Of a DNA stretch of 64,000 bases, positions 17,011 to 27,127 are shown piece after piece (position 1 is the first letter of the stretch; each line of letters begins with the position of its first letter). The notes under the pieces are model-generated. The model made no database searches. It was not told the origin of the DNA and saw nothing but the letters and a program-made list of their open reading frames with translations. The position numbers and the translations under genes were made by a program. The DNA lies in the NCBI RefSeq assembly GCF_003024685.1, contig NZ_PYLQ01000003.1, positions 62,001-126,000 on the forward strand. The letters run 5' to 3'. The DNA is from Faecalibacillus intestinalis. Its GTDB lineage: Bacteria; Bacillota_I; Bacilli_A; Erysipelotrichales; Coprobacillaceae.

Positions 17011-18284
17011 TTAAAACAATAAATTGCACTTAAAGTTAAGGTTGTAATCAATCCTGTAAATAAACTAATCAAAATAGCGTTAACATAAAGATAATGAGAT
17101 AAAGTATAAGTTAAGATAATTTCTAAAGTACATTCAATCATAGAGATGATAAACATCACTTTATTTTTATTTTTAGCTTGTAGGATAGTTGAAAGGGGCG
17201 TTTGTAAATAAAAGAGTAAAAAAGGAAAAGACATGTATTTTAATTGTTGATAGCCACTTGTTGTATTGTAAAGAATCATAAGGGATCGTTTTGGAAAAAA
17301 ATAGAAAATTAAAGTAAAAGGAAGACCGATAAGAAAACAAATAAGTAAAGCATAAAGAAGATGTAAAAAAGTATTACTTTTATGATAATAAAGATCATCT
17401 GTAGCAATAGGCAAATAGAGGCGATAGATGATCGTACAAAAAAAAGTAGGCGTGACAAGCATCGAGACGACATAGCCAGAAAGGATGGCATATTGGTCTT
17501 GGATAAAGTTTTGAGTTAAACCAAGTCGAGTTAAAACATGAATTAAAAGAATGGGCTCTAAAAAATTCATAAAACAATGGTAAAGACGTGAACCTGTCAA
17601 AGGTAAAGAAATGTTTAAAAGATCTTTCATAATCAAGTTTTGCTTGTTTATGTTTTTTAAAGGAGTAAAAGAATATCTTTTACGACTTAAAAGGAGTAGA
17701 TAGATAATTGACATCAATTCACCAAAACTCATTGATAAATAAGCGATTGTTACTAAAAAAGGTAAGGATGAACTTAAAGGAGTTTCTAAAAATAAATAGG
17801 TAAATAATAAGCGTGAAGTTTCTTCGACAATTTGGCTTTTAGCAATGACATAGACATGCCCTTTGGCTAAATAATAGTTTTTAATAATACCACTGATAGC
17901 AATCAATGGAATAAAAATTAAAAAGGATAAAATGGGATAAAGAGTATAATCGTTTTTTAATAAAGAATGAGCAATGAAAGGACTTAAAATAAAGAGGGTT
18001 CCACAAATAACAATGACAGAAAAAAAGGATAGAATAATTGCGGTAATAATGACTTTGTAGTTTTTATATTTTGGATGTAATATAAGACGAAAAACAGCAG
18101 AAGGAATCCCAACCTGTCCAAGTGTTAAACACAAAGAAAGTGTTGGCATAATGACAAGATATAATGACATAGCTTCTAAAGGAAGAAGCCTGGAAAGCAA
18201 CATTCTATTTAAAATACTAAATATTTTAGAGATAGCTGAACTAGCGGAAAGAATAATGAATGAATTGATAAGTTTTCTTTTCAT
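16983..18284 (-). CDS. Oligosaccharide/lipid flippase, SpoVB/MviN-like
   Basis: The 433-residue integral membrane protein has about 12-14 helices and the start of the MOP flippase superfamily (ILSASSAISKIFSILNRMLLSRLLP). Members flip lipid-linked sugars, and in Bacillus SpoVB works during spore cortex synthesis. Its position next to comN, recJ, apt and relA mirrors the spoVB neighbourhood of Bacillus, which supports an SpoVB/YtgP-like assignment. The gene is divergent from comN, with starts about 60 bp apart. Confidence 0.82.
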   Translation of the reverse strand: MKRKLINSFIILSASSAISKIFSILNRMLLSRLLPLEAMSLYLVIMPTLSLCLTLGQVGIPSAVFRLILHPKYKNYKVIITAIILSFFSVIVICGTLFILSPFIAHSLLKNDYTLYPILSFLIFIPLIAISGIIKNYYLAKGHVYVIAKSQIVEETSRLLFTYLFLETPLSSSLPFLVTIAYLSMSFGELMSIIYLLLLSRKRYSFTPLKNINKQNLIMKDLLNISLPLTGSRLYHCFMNFLEPILLIHVLTRLGLTQNFIQDQYAILSGYVVSMLVTPTFFCTIIYRLYLPIATDDLYYHKSNTFLHLLYALLICFLIGLPFTLIFYFFPKRSLMILYNTTSGYQQLKYMSFPFLLFYLQTPLSTILQAKNKNKVMFIISMIECTLEIILTYTLSHYLYVNAILISLFTGLITTLTLSAIYCFKIITDTSLS

Positions 18285-18344
18285 AAAAGACTTCCTTTAT
18301 GTCGAATTTTCATCTATAATAGACGAAGTGGGAGTTGGTTTATC

Positions 18345-18635
18345 ATGAATGAAAAACTGGATTATAAATTTGGTAAATATGATTTAGATTTTCTAATCAA
18401 ATTAAAAGCTCATGAGTTTCGTAAGCAAAAAATAGATAATATATCCGAAAAAGAAATAAGAGATTATTTATTCAATATTAAATGGAAATCTCAAAAGAGT
18501 CTACCAATGTGTGATATTATTGATAATGTAATGAATTTACAATTTTCGGAAATTTTTGATTATTTAAGTATACAAGCAGTTAAAGAAGCAAGTACACTCG
18601 ATTTAGCAGCATTTCAAGAATTCATTTCAAAATAG
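18345..18635 (+). CDS. Post-transcriptional regulator family protein (ComN-like)
   Basis: The 96-residue protein matches the small ComN/post-transcriptional regulator family by its pattern KAHEFRKQKIDNISEKEIRD then YLFNIKWKSQKSLP and DIIDNVMNLQFSEIFDYLS. In Bacillus subtilis ComN acts after transcription on comER-related mRNA and localises with DivIVA. The neighbouring order (flippase, comN, recJ, apt, relA) is the same as in Bacillus apart from the missing secDF. The ATG follows GGGAGTTGG. Confidence 0.75.
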   Translation: MNEKLDYKFGKYDLDFLIKLKAHEFRKQKIDNISEKEIRDYLFNIKWKSQKSLPMCDIIDNVMNLQFSEIFDYLSIQAVKEASTLDLAAFQEFISK

Positions 18636-18669
18636 TTGGTAACAACTATTTTTTATTTAAGGAGATTTT

Positions 18670-20298
18670 ATGAACTGGGATATAAAAGAAATACATAACT
18701 ATAATGAATATATGCAAAAGTATTCAATACATTCTTTACTTGCAAAGATTTTTGCACAAAGAAAATATAATGAACAAGATGTTCAAGGACATACTTCAAA
18801 AAGATTGATTTATCATGATTTTTCATTGTTTTTAGATGCGGATTTAGTTTTAGATCGTATACAAGAAGCTTTGGAAAATGATGAAAAAATATGTATTTAT
18901 GGAGATTATGATTGTGATGGAATCTTGTCAACAGCCATTCTTGTTCAAGCTTTTTTAGAATTAGGGAAAAAAGTAGGGTATCATATTCCTAATCGTTTTG
19001 AAGATGGTTATGGACTAAATAAAGAAAGAGTTCAACAAATGTATGAAAAAGGGTATTCTTTGTTAATTACAGTAGATAATGGTATTAAAGCGTATGAAGC
19101 TATTGATTTAGCGAATGAACTTGGTATTGATGTTATTGTTATTGATCATCATGATTATGACGAATTGCCGGATGCATGTGCAATCATTCATACAAAAATG
19201 TCACCGGATTATCCATTTAAAGAAATATGTGGAGGTTTTTTAGCGTATAAACTTGCCAGTAGTTTGCTTGGAAAACATGATAAATATTTATTTTCTTTAG
19301 CAGCTATTACGACCATTTCAGATATGATGCCTTTAGTTGATGAAAATAAATCGCTTGTTTCGCGAGGTCTGCAATTTATGAATGAAGAAAAATATCTTCA
19401 ATTAGAACTTTTAATTGGTGAAAATCAAAAATATAATACAACAACTTTAGGTTTTAATATTGCACCTAAAATCAATTCCTTTGGAAGACTACCAGAACTT
19501 GTTAATCCAAATCATTTAGTACGTTATTTTTTAAAGGATGTCGATCAAAAATTTGCAATCCAAATTTCTCAATACGCTAAAAAAATCAATAGTAAAAGAC
19601 AATCTCTTACAAATGAACAATACAAAAACATTTTAGAAAATAGCCAAAAAGATGAATTTTTATACAGCTATGATCAAGAAGTTCATGAAGGAATCGTAGG
19701 TTTAATTGCGGGAAAGTATACTCATGAATTTCAAAAGCCGAGTTTTGTGATGAAATACGATGAAAAAAATGAAGTGTATCGAGGAAGTGCCAGAAGTATT
19801 GAAAGTATTCCTTTAAATCAAATCTTTGATGATTTAAAAGATTATTTTGTACAATATGGTGGACATGCTTTAGCGGGTGGCTTTCAAGTAGCTAAAGATG
19901 AAGTGTTAACTTTAAAAGAAACATTGCATACCTACTTAACAACACATACTTTTTCTAATGAAAAAGTTCTTGAAGGGATTCAAATTGAATTAAATGAGCT
20001 TACTTTACCAGCTGTTAAAGAATTAGAGTTGTTAGAGCCGTATGGTCAATGTAATGAAGAAATGAAATTTGTTTTAAAAGATATTACGAATTTTACCAGT
20101 CGTGTATTATCTGATGGGAAACATTTACGTTTCGATATTCCTTTAAATAAAGGTAATTTACAAGCACTTTATTTTAATTGTTCGAATGAAATTGAGCAAT
20201 TACAACAAAAAAAGACAATTTCTTTAATAGGAACTTTAAAAATTAATAAATATTTAAATACAGAATCAATAAATATGATTATAGAGGATATGAAATAG
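18670..20298 (+). CDS. recJ: Single-stranded-DNA-specific exonuclease RecJ
   Basis: RecJ is a 5'-3' single-strand exonuclease of recombination and repair. The 542-residue protein has DHH-family motifs: IYGDYDCDGILSTAIL (motif I), VDNG, VIDHHDYDELP (DHH), and the DHHA1-type GGHALAGGF. It is somewhat shorter than E. coli RecJ (577) and much shorter than the Bacillus YrvE type (~785), lacking a long C-terminal extension. The ATG follows AAGGAGATTTT. Gene context with apt and relA supports the assignment. Confidence 0.93.
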   Translation: MNWDIKEIHNYNEYMQKYSIHSLLAKIFAQRKYNEQDVQGHTSKRLIYHDFSLFLDADLVLDRIQEALENDEKICIYGDYDCDGILSTAILVQAFLELGKKVGYHIPNRFEDGYGLNKERVQQMYEKGYSLLITVDNGIKAYEAIDLANELGIDVIVIDHHDYDELPDACAIIHTKMSPDYPFKEICGGFLAYKLASSLLGKHDKYLFSLAAITTISDMMPLVDENKSLVSRGLQFMNEEKYLQLELLIGENQKYNTTTLGFNIAPKINSFGRLPELVNPNHLVRYFLKDVDQKFAIQISQYAKKINSKRQSLTNEQYKNILENSQKDEFLYSYDQEVHEGIVGLIAGKYTHEFQKPSFVMKYDEKNEVYRGSARSIESIPLNQIFDDLKDYFVQYGGHALAGGFQVAKDEVLTLKETLHTYLTTHTFSNEKVLEGIQIELNELTLPAVKELELLEPYGQCNEEMKFVLKDITNFTSRVLSDGKHLRFDIPLNKGNLQALYFNCSNEIEQLQQKKTISLIGTLKINKYLNTESINMIIEDMK

Positions 20299-20349
20299 TT
20301 TCCTTGATAATAAAAGTTTGTTATAATAGAAATAGGAGGAGTACATAAA

Positions 20350-20868
20350 ATGGACTTTAAAAAATATATTGAAGATATTAAAGATTTCCCTGAAGAAGGA
20401 ATTATCTTTAGAGATGTAACACCTTTATTAAAAGATAAAGAAGCTTATAAAGAATCAATTGACACATTCGCTAAATGGATCGATGGACTTGGAGTTCAAG
20501 TAGATGTTGTTGCTGGTCCTGAAGCAAGAGGTTTTTTATTTGGATGTCCTGTTGCTTACAAAGTAAATGCAGGGTTTGTACCTGTTAGAAAACCAGGAAA
20601 ATTACCAAGAGAAACAGTTTCAGCAAGTTATGATTTAGAATATGGAAAAAATGAAGTTCATATTCATGCCGATAGTATCAAACCTGGTGAAAATGTTGTT
20701 ATTATTGATGATTTACTTGCTACAGGTGGAACAGTTGAAGCAACTATTCAACTTGTTGAACAACTTGGTGGTAAAGTTGTAGGAATTGCCTTTTTAATTG
20801 AACTTGAAGCTCTAAAAGGTAGAGAAAAATTAAAAGACTATAATGTCTATTCAGTATTAACTTATTAA
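20350..20868 (+). CDS. apt: Adenine phosphoribosyltransferase
   Basis: Apt salvages adenine to AMP using PRPP in the cytoplasm. The 172-residue protein shows the family start [25 protein letters not shown] and the PRPP-binding motif [13 protein letters not shown]. The length is standard. AGGAGG precedes the ATG. It is followed by a terminator and then relA, in the conserved recJ-apt-relA order. Confidence 0.97.
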   Translation: MDFKKYIEDIKDFPEEGIIFRDVTPLLKDKEAYKESIDTFAKWIDGLGVQVDVVAGPEARGFLFGCPVAYKVNAGFVPVRKPGKLPRETVSASYDLEYGKNEVHIHADSIKPGENVVIIDDLLATGGTVEATIQLVEQLGGKVVGIAFLIELEALKGREKLKDYNVYSVLTY

Positions 20869-20869
20869 A

Positions 20870-20895
20870 TAAAAGAGAGGAAACTCTCTTTTATC
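20870..20895 (+). terminator. Rho-independent terminator between apt and relA
   Basis: AAAAGAGAG and CTCTCTTTT form a hairpin followed by AT. Confidence 0.75.
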
Positions 20896-20913
20896 ATATG
20901 AGGGGGTTATAAT

Positions 20914-23142
20914 ATGAAAGAGTTTAAAAAAGCTGGAGATAAAGTCACTATAGAAGATGTCTATGAATCATGTAGACGCTATATTACCAATGAAGATGAT
21001 ATGAAGCTTATTAAAAAAGCTTATGATTATATCATGGTTAAACACGAAGGACAAAAACGTAAAAGTGGAGAACCTTATACAATTCATTTGATTTGGGTTG
21101 CTTATATTTTATCAACATTACAAACAGGACCACTTACCATTACAGCGGGTCTTTTACACGATGTCATGGAAGATTGTGATGTATCACGTGAAGAAATGGT
21201 GAAAGAATTTGGAGAAGAAGTAACGACCCTTGTTGAAGGTGTTACGAAGATTTCTAAAATGCCATTTAAAGATGAAGCAGATGTATATGCTGAAAATCAT
21301 CGTAAAATCTATATTGCGATGGCTAAAGATATACGTGTTATCTTGATCAAATTTGCCGATCGTTTACACAATATGCGTACATTACAATTCATGCCCCCAG
21401 AAAAACAAAAACGTATTTCTCGAGAAACTTTAGAAGTCTATACACCGATTGCTCATCGTTTAGGGTTGAGCGATATTAAAACAGAATTGGAAGATCTTTC
21501 TTTATCTTATTTAGATCCAATTGCTTATCATGATATTGCGAGACTTCTTCAAACAAAACAAGATGAGCGGAAAGAATCTGTGGCGAAGATGATGGAAGAA
21601 GTTGAAAACTTATTAAAGGAAAATCATTATCAATATCGTATTTTAGGTCGTGCGAAATCTATCTATAGTATTTATAAGAAGATGTTTAAAAAACATAAAC
21701 GTTTTGATGAACTTTATGATCTTTATGCACTCCGTATTATTTTACAAAATAAACTTGATTGTTATAGTGTTTTAGGATTGATTCATGATCATTATCGTCC
21801 AATTCCAGGACGTTTTAAAGATTATATTGCTATGCCTAAACCAAATATGTATCAATCACTTCATACTTCTGTTATTGGTGAAGATGGTAATACTTTTGAA
21901 ATCCAAATTCGTACTGAAGAAATGGATGAGCTTGCTGAACTTGGGGTTGCTGCTCATTGGCGTTATAAAGAAGGCAAAGGTTATTCTGCCAAAGCGGAAC
22001 AAAAAGAAATTGGAGAAAAACTTCAATGGTTACGAGAATTTATTTCTTTGTCAGATGATATCAAAGATGGCGATGCCAAAGAATATTATGACTCCATTTC
22101 TCGTGATATTTTTGAAGCCAATGTTTATGTTTTAACGCCACAAGGAAAAATTGTTGAACTTCCTAACGGTTCAACACCAGTTGATTTTGCTTATCGTATT
22201 CATACAGAAGTAGGACATCATACAGTTGGTGCGATTGTCAATAATGTCATGGTGCCTATCGATACAAAATTAAATACAGGGGATGTTTGTGAAATCAAAA
22301 CCAACAAACAATCCGCTGGACCAAGTGAAGATTGGTTGAAATTTGTAAGAACCGCAGGAGCTCGTAATAAAATTCGTACTTTCCTCGCTAAAAAAGAAGC
22401 TGAAACTAAGAAAGATACGATTGAAGATGGTAAGAAAATCTTAAAAGATGAAATCAAAAAACGTGGACTTGATGAAAAGAAATTCTTGGATCCAGAAACT
22501 TACAAAACATATTTAGGTGCTTTTGGAGCAAGAAGTTTAGATGATATTTTCTATTTTATTGGAAAGAAAAATCTTTCAGTAGCAACACTTTTAGAAAAAG
22601 TAAATCCAAAGAAAACAGGTTTCTTTGATAACTTATCTAAAATCTTACAAAGAAATAATGAACAAAGAGAAAAATTAGAAAAAACGACATCTAATAATGG
22701 AGTTGTTGTTAAAGGTGTTTCAGGATTAAAGATTCAACTTTCTAAATGTTGTAATCCAATTCCTGGAGATCAAATTACTGGTTATGTTTCTCAAGGACAA
22801 GGAATCAAAGTTCATCGTGTGGATTGTCCAAATATTAAACAAAAAGAAATTCAAAGCCGTTTAATTGATGTTTATTGGGATTTTGCATCACTTTCTAATT
22901 TGAAATTTGATGCTGATTTACAAATTGATGGCTTAGATCGTACAAATTTATTAAATGATATTATTACGGTTTTAGGACAAATGAAAATCAATATTTTAAA
23001 TATTCATGCGGATGCATCAGATGATGGTAGAGCTTTAATTAAATTAAAGATTGGTGTTGATGATGCTGAACATTTAAATCGTGCAATTGCTAATCTTGAA
23101 CGTATTCAAGGAATTTATGATATAAAAAGAGTGATACATTAG
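20914..23142 (+). CDS. relA: Bifunctional (p)ppGpp synthetase/hydrolase
   Basis: This 742-residue RSH enzyme makes and degrades (p)ppGpp in the stringent response. The hydrolase domain has LLHDVMEDCDV and KFADRLHNMRTL. The synthetase domain has RAKSIYSIYKKM, YDLYALRIIL and EIQIRTEEMDELAELGVAAHW. A TGS domain (VYVLTPQGKIVELPNGSTPV), a zinc-finger-like segment with KCCNPIPGD, and a C-terminal ACT domain follow. Both catalytic regions look intact, as in the long Rel proteins of Gram-positives. It has its own ribosome site (GAGGGGG). Confidence 0.96.
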   Translation: MKEFKKAGDKVTIEDVYESCRRYITNEDDMKLIKKAYDYIMVKHEGQKRKSGEPYTIHLIWVAYILSTLQTGPLTITAGLLHDVMEDCDVSREEMVKEFGEEVTTLVEGVTKISKMPFKDEADVYAENHRKIYIAMAKDIRVILIKFADRLHNMRTLQFMPPEKQKRISRETLEVYTPIAHRLGLSDIKTELEDLSLSYLDPIAYHDIARLLQTKQDERKESVAKMMEEVENLLKENHYQYRILGRAKSIYSIYKKMFKKHKRFDELYDLYALRIILQNKLDCYSVLGLIHDHYRPIPGRFKDYIAMPKPNMYQSLHTSVIGEDGNTFEIQIRTEEMDELAELGVAAHWRYKEGKGYSAKAEQKEIGEKLQWLREFISLSDDIKDGDAKEYYDSISRDIFEANVYVLTPQGKIVELPNGSTPVDFAYRIHTEVGHHTVGAIVNNVMVPIDTKLNTGDVCEIKTNKQSAGPSEDWLKFVRTAGARNKIRTFLAKKEAETKKDTIEDGKKILKDEIKKRGLDEKKFLDPETYKTYLGAFGARSLDDIFYFIGKKNLSVATLLEKVNPKKTGFFDNLSKILQRNNEQREKLEKTTSNNGVVVKGVSGLKIQLSKCCNPIPGDQITGYVSQGQGIKVHRVDCPNIKQKEIQSRLIDVYWDFASLSNLKFDADLQIDGLDRTNLLNDIITVLGQMKINILNIHADASDDGRALIKLKIGVDDAEHLNRAIANLERIQGIYDIKRVIH

Positions 23143-23175
23143 AATTATAGCTTTAAGCTATAATTCTTTTTTTTG
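23141..23175 (+). terminator. Rho-independent terminator after relA
   Basis: AGAATTATAGCTT and AAGCTATAATTCT form a long stem followed by eight T. Confidence 0.9.
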
Positions 23176-23184
23176 AGAAAAACT

Positions 23185-23502
23185 ATGAAAGAAGAAAAAG
23201 TAATTATTCATTTTGAAGATGAAACAACAAAAACAAAACAAACAAGTTGTTGATGATTTTAAACAAGAGATAAAAAAAGAAACAAAGAGTACATTTCCTA
23301 AAGGAAATGGTAGGAAATTTAAAAAATATTTCTTTTAGTTTATATTATAATCATATTATTGATGACAGTCTTACTTTGTGGAGTTATAAGTGGGTTATTT
23401 GCTTTCTTTATTTTAGGATTCCTTATTTTTGTAGGAATCCTTTATTATTTATTTAGACATAAAAAATCTATCGCATGGATAGATTTTTTTTATAATAAAT
23501 GA
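23185..23502 (+). pseudogene. Small membrane protein gene, doubly frameshifted
   Basis: Three reading-frame pieces join into one plausible small protein. An ATG at 23185 gives MKEEKVIIHFEDETT. The next frame gives VVDDFKQEIKKETKSTF..., and a third piece gives a membrane segment (VYIIIILLMTVLLCGVISG) and then ILGFLIFVGILYYLFRHKK. The shifts fall in the A/C-rich tract at about 23225-23245 and in the TTTT run at 23333-23336. An intact version would be a roughly 100-residue protein with a charged N-terminus and two membrane helices. I recognise no family. The third frame runs to a TGA at 23500-23502 through the terminator, so the natural end is unclear. Confidence 0.5.
23461..23490. terminator. 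Bidirectional terminator
   Basis: AAATCTATC and GATAGATTT form a stem flanked by A and T runs. It serves asnA on the minus strand. Confidence 0.85.
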
Positions 23503-24497
23503 ATATTATTTTTTTCACATTCATCAATCATTTCTTGAGGCCAAATACTTGCTTGTACTTCACCAATATGAGCACGATTTAAAAGTAACATACAAAGTCT
23601 TGATTGACCAATACCACCACCGATAGTGTAAGGTAATTCTTTATTCACGATGGCTTGATGATATGGAAGATTTAAACGATCTTCACAGTTTTCTTTCTTT
23701 AATTGTTCAACTAAAGAATTTTCATCCACACGGATACCCATTGATGAGATTTCTAAGGCACATTGTAATGGTTCGTACCAGAATAACAAGTCACCATTGA
23801 GTTTCCAATCATCATAGTCTGGTGCACGTCCATCATGCTTTTGTCCACTTTGTAAAACATTACCGATTTGCATAACAAAGACACACCCGAATTCTTTGCA
23901 AATTTTATTTTCTCTTTCTTTAGCTGCTAAATCAGGATATTGATTTTCTAATTCTTGTGCAGTAATGAAATGGACACGATCTGGTAAACGATTAACAACA
24001 TGAGGGTATTTATACCAAACTTCATGTTCCATATGTTTAATGACTTTAAAAATCTTTTTAACATGATTTTTTAATGTTGTAATATTGCGATCTTCTTTTT
24101 CGATGACACGTTCCCAATCCCATTGATCAACATAGTAAGAATGTAGGTTATCAACTTCTTCATCTTTTCTAATAGCGTTCATATTTGTATAAAGTCCTTC
24201 ACGAACACCAAAACCATATTTTTTAAGTGCCATTCTTTTCCATTTAGCAAGAGAATGAACGACTTCAATATCATCGTTTTCAAAACAACTGATTTGGAAA
24301 GAAACAGGTTTTTCAACACCATTTAAGTTATCATTTAAACCACTGCTTTTTTGGACAAAAAGAGGTGCTGAAATTCTTTCTAACATTAAAGCTCTTCCAA
24401 ATTCTTTTTGAAATGTATCCCTTATGTATTTAATTGCTTCTTGTGTTTGTCTTAAAGATAACACAGGATCATATTTTTCTGGAATAATGAGATTCAT
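23490..24497 (-). CDS. asnA: Aspartate-ammonia ligase
   Basis: AsnA makes asparagine from aspartate, ammonia and ATP and belongs to the class II aminoacyl-tRNA synthetase fold. The 335-residue length is standard. Visible motifs include [58 protein letters not shown] and [14 protein letters not shown]. It stands alone on the minus strand, divergent from proB. No T-box or other leader was seen in the 169-bp upstream gap. Confidence 0.96.
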   Translation of the reverse strand: MNLIIPEKYDPVLSLRQTQEAIKYIRDTFQKEFGRALMLERISAPLFVQKSSGLNDNLNGVEKPVSFQISCFENDDIEVVHSLAKWKRMALKKYGFGVREGLYTNMNAIRKDEEVDNLHSYYVDQWDWERVIEKEDRNITTLKNHVKKIFKVIKHMEHEVWYKYPHVVNRLPDRVHFITAQELENQYPDLAAKERENKICKEFGCVFVMQIGNVLQSGQKHDGRAPDYDDWKLNGDLLFWYEPLQCALEISSMGIRVDENSLVEQLKKENCEDRLNLPYHQAIVNKELPYTIGGGIGQSRLCMLLLNRAHIGEVQASIWPQEMIDECEKNNIHLL

Positions 24498-24610
24498 TTT
24501 AATTTTTTCCCCCTTAATAATATGTTCTATTTTATCATTTATCTAGATATATGAAAGATAATAATAAAAAATTATAATAGCTATAAAAGTGTTTCAAATG
24601 TATTCACTTG

Positions 24611-24639
24611 TTGTCAATTGCCTTTCTTTTCTGTATAAT
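24611..24639 (+). promoter_or_regulatory. SigA-type promoter of proBA
   Basis: TTGTCA (24611-24616) and TATAAT (24634-24639) are 17 bp apart, 27 bp before the proB start. Confidence 0.8.
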
Positions 24640-24666
24640 AAGAAAAAATGAAAAGTAGGTGTAAAC

Positions 24667-25788
24667 ATGAGAAATTTAGAACATGTCAAACATGTTATTA
24701 TAAAGATTGGTTCGACTTCTTTGTGTAATGAAGATGGACAACTAGATAAAGAAAGAATTTTAAAACTCATCCAACAAATAGCTATTTTAAAACGTAAAGG
24801 GTTAAAAGTAACACTTGTTTCATCAGGAGCGATTTCTTCAGGAATGGGTGTTTTAAATTTAAGTGAAAAACCTAAAGAAATTTCTAAAAAACAAGCACTT
24901 GCGGCTATTGGACAAGCTCATTTGATGCAAATTTATGAAGATTTATTTTCATTGTTTCATTTAAAATGTGCACAGATTTTATTAAATCATGATGATTTTG
25001 ATCATCGTAAACGTTTGATGAATTTAAGCTATGCTTTATCTTCTATTTTAGATTATGATGTGATTCCTATTATTAATGAAAATGATACATTAGCGGTAGA
25101 TGAAATCAAAGTAGGAGATAATGATACATTATCTGCCTTACTATTACCTATTGTGGATGCACAATTACTTGTTTTAGTTTCAGATATTGATGGACTTTAT
25201 AATGATAATCCTCATACCAATTCCAATGCAAAATTATTAAGTGATATTGAACTTGTGGATGATAAAATTATGAACTATGCGAAAGATTCAAGTAGTCAAT
25301 TTGGTACAGGTGGGATGGTGACAAAATTACGTGCTGCAAAAATCGTTAATGATTATGGAGGAGATATGGCCATCGTTAATGGCAATAATGAAACAGCTCT
25401 TATTGATTTATTAGAAGGAAAACAAATTGGAACATATTTTAGTGGAAAAGCGGGGCGTACTTTAAGTGCTAGAGATCATTGGATCATGTATCGTAGTTCT
25501 CCTAAGGGAAAAGTCATTGTTGATGATGGTGCATGTGAGGCTTTAAAAACACATACAAGTTTACTACCTAAAGGAATCAAAGAAGTTGAAGGTTCATTTA
25601 TGCAAGGTAGTATCATTGATGTTCTTTCTTTTAAAGGACAACTCATTGCTAGAGGTATTACGAATTATTCAAGTGATGAGTTAAAATTGATTAAAGATCA
25701 TCATAGTAATGAAATAGAAAGTATTTTACATTATAAAGATTATGATGAAGTGATTCATGCAGATAATCTAGTCATTAATAAGGGGTGA
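24667..25788 (+). CDS. proB: Glutamate 5-kinase
   Basis: ProB phosphorylates glutamate in the first step of proline synthesis. The 373-residue protein has an amino acid kinase domain (VIIKIGSTSLCNEDG, VSSGAISSGMGVL, INENDTLAVDEI, GTGGMVTKLRAA) and a C-terminal PUA domain from about residue 275 (KGKVIVDDGACEAL). It ends in TGA, four bases before proA. The start follows AAAAGTAGG. The proC step is not in this window. Confidence 0.96.
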   Translation: MRNLEHVKHVIIKIGSTSLCNEDGQLDKERILKLIQQIAILKRKGLKVTLVSSGAISSGMGVLNLSEKPKEISKKQALAAIGQAHLMQIYEDLFSLFHLKCAQILLNHDDFDHRKRLMNLSYALSSILDYDVIPIINENDTLAVDEIKVGDNDTLSALLLPIVDAQLLVLVSDIDGLYNDNPHTNSNAKLLSDIELVDDKIMNYAKDSSSQFGTGGMVTKLRAAKIVNDYGGDMAIVNGNNETALIDLLEGKQIGTYFSGKAGRTLSARDHWIMYRSSPKGKVIVDDGACEALKTHTSLLPKGIKEVEGSFMQGSIIDVLSFKGQLIARGITNYSSDELKLIKDHHSNEIESILHYKDYDEVIHADNLVINKG

Positions 25789-25792
25789 AATT

Positions 25793-27022
25793 ATGATTAA
25801 GGAACAACTTAAAGAAGCTAAAAAAGCATGTCGTTTTATGCAAAATGTTAAACCGAAAGTAAAAAATAAAGCTTTAAAAAATATTTCTGAGGCATTAATT
25901 CAAAAAAGTGAATTGATCATTCAAGAAAATCAAAAAGATATTGCAGAAGCTAAAAATAATGGTATTAAAGAATCGATGGTTGATCGTTTATTATTAAATA
26001 AAGAACGTATTGAAGCGATGGCAAAAGATATTTTAAAAGTAATTGATTTACAAGATCCTATTGGAACTCTTGTAAGAGAAATTAAAAGACCCAATGGTTT
26101 AGTGATTCAACAAATCAGAATTCCTTTAGGAGTGATTGGGGTAATTTATGAATCAAGACCTAATGTAACAGTAGATATTGCCAGTTTATGTATTAAAACA
26201 AACAATGTTTGTGTTTTAAAAGGTGGTAAAGAAGCCATTCATTCAAATCGCATCTTAGTTCAAATTATAAATGAGGCTATTCAAGATGTTTTACCAACAC
26301 ATACGGTTACTCTTATTGAAACAAAAAAGCGTGAAGAAACTTTAGATTTAATTCAAGCCCATGATTATGTAGATGTCATTATTCCTCGTGGAAGTGCAGG
26401 GCTTATTCAATATGTTGTTAAAAATGCAACTGTTCCAGTAATTGAAACAGGAGCAGGAATTTGTCATCTTTATGTTGATCAAGATGCTAGTCTTGATATG
26501 GCTTTAGAAATTGCAAAAAATGCAAAGATCCAAAGACCATCTGTATGTAATGCAATTGAAACGATTCTTGTTCATCAAAAAGTAGCTCAAGAATTTTTAC
26601 CAAAACTTCAAGAAATATTTAAAAATGTACAAATCTATGGTGATGAAAAAACAAGAAAAATCATTGATTGTTTAGAAGCTGCTGAAAAAAGTTATGCTAC
26701 AGAATATGATGATTATATTTGTAATATAAAAGTTGTAGATGATATTGAAGAAGCGATTGAACATATTTATAACTATTCAACAAAACATTCAGAATCGATT
26801 ATTACCGGAAATAAAGAAACAGCAAAATATTTTATGGATTCTTTAGATTCAGCTTGTGTTTATCATAATGCTTCTACACGTTTTAGTGATGGGGGAGAGT
26901 TTGGTTTTGGGGCAGAAGTTGGTATTTCAACGCAAAAGCTTCATGCCAGAGGCCCACTTGGTTTACAGGAAATTACTTCTACAAAATATATGATTTATGG
27001 AAATGGACAAGTAAGGAGTTAA
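25793..27022 (+). CDS. proA: Glutamate-5-semialdehyde dehydrogenase
   Basis: ProA reduces gamma-glutamyl phosphate with NADPH in the second step of proline synthesis. The 409-residue protein shows IPLGVIGVIYESRPNVTVD, CVLKGGKEAIHSN, the active-site Cys in RPSVCNAIET and the C-terminal GPLGLQEITSTKYMIYG. Operon with proB is clear from the four-base gap. A terminator follows. Confidence 0.96.
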   Translation: MIKEQLKEAKKACRFMQNVKPKVKNKALKNISEALIQKSELIIQENQKDIAEAKNNGIKESMVDRLLLNKERIEAMAKDILKVIDLQDPIGTLVREIKRPNGLVIQQIRIPLGVIGVIYESRPNVTVDIASLCIKTNNVCVLKGGKEAIHSNRILVQIINEAIQDVLPTHTVTLIETKKREETLDLIQAHDYVDVIIPRGSAGLIQYVVKNATVPVIETGAGICHLYVDQDASLDMALEIAKNAKIQRPSVCNAIETILVHQKVAQEFLPKLQEIFKNVQIYGDEKTRKIIDCLEAAEKSYATEYDDYICNIKVVDDIEEAIEHIYNYSTKHSESIITGNKETAKYFMDSLDSACVYHNASTRFSDGGEFGFGAEVGISTQKLHARGPLGLQEITSTKYMIYGNGQVRS

Positions 27023-27038
27023 GACTCCTTCTTTTTTT
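27013..27038 (+). terminator. Rho-independent terminator after proA
   Basis: AAGGAGT and ACTCCTT pair around TAAG, followed by a T run. The hairpin begins inside the last codons of proA. Confidence 0.85.
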
Positions 27039-27050
27039 ATAAAAAAATAA

Positions 27051-27110
27051 TTAGTGTACTAAATATATTGACATTGATTAGTGCGCTAACTATAATGTTT
27101 AGTATACTAA
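27051..27110 (+). promoter_or_regulatory. MarR-type promoter with three operator dyads
   Basis: The promoter is TTGACA (27068-27073), 17 bp, TATAAT (27091-27096). Three related 12-mers of form TTAGTNNNCTAA lie at 27051-27062 (TTAGTGTACTAA), 27078-27089 (TTAGTGCGCTAA, in the spacer) and 27099-27110 (TTAGTATACTAA, a perfect palindrome just past the -10). Their placement upstream, inside and downstream of the promoter suggests autorepression by the adjacent MarR protein. Confidence 0.8.
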
Positions 27111-27127
27111 CTAATAGGAGGTGTCTT

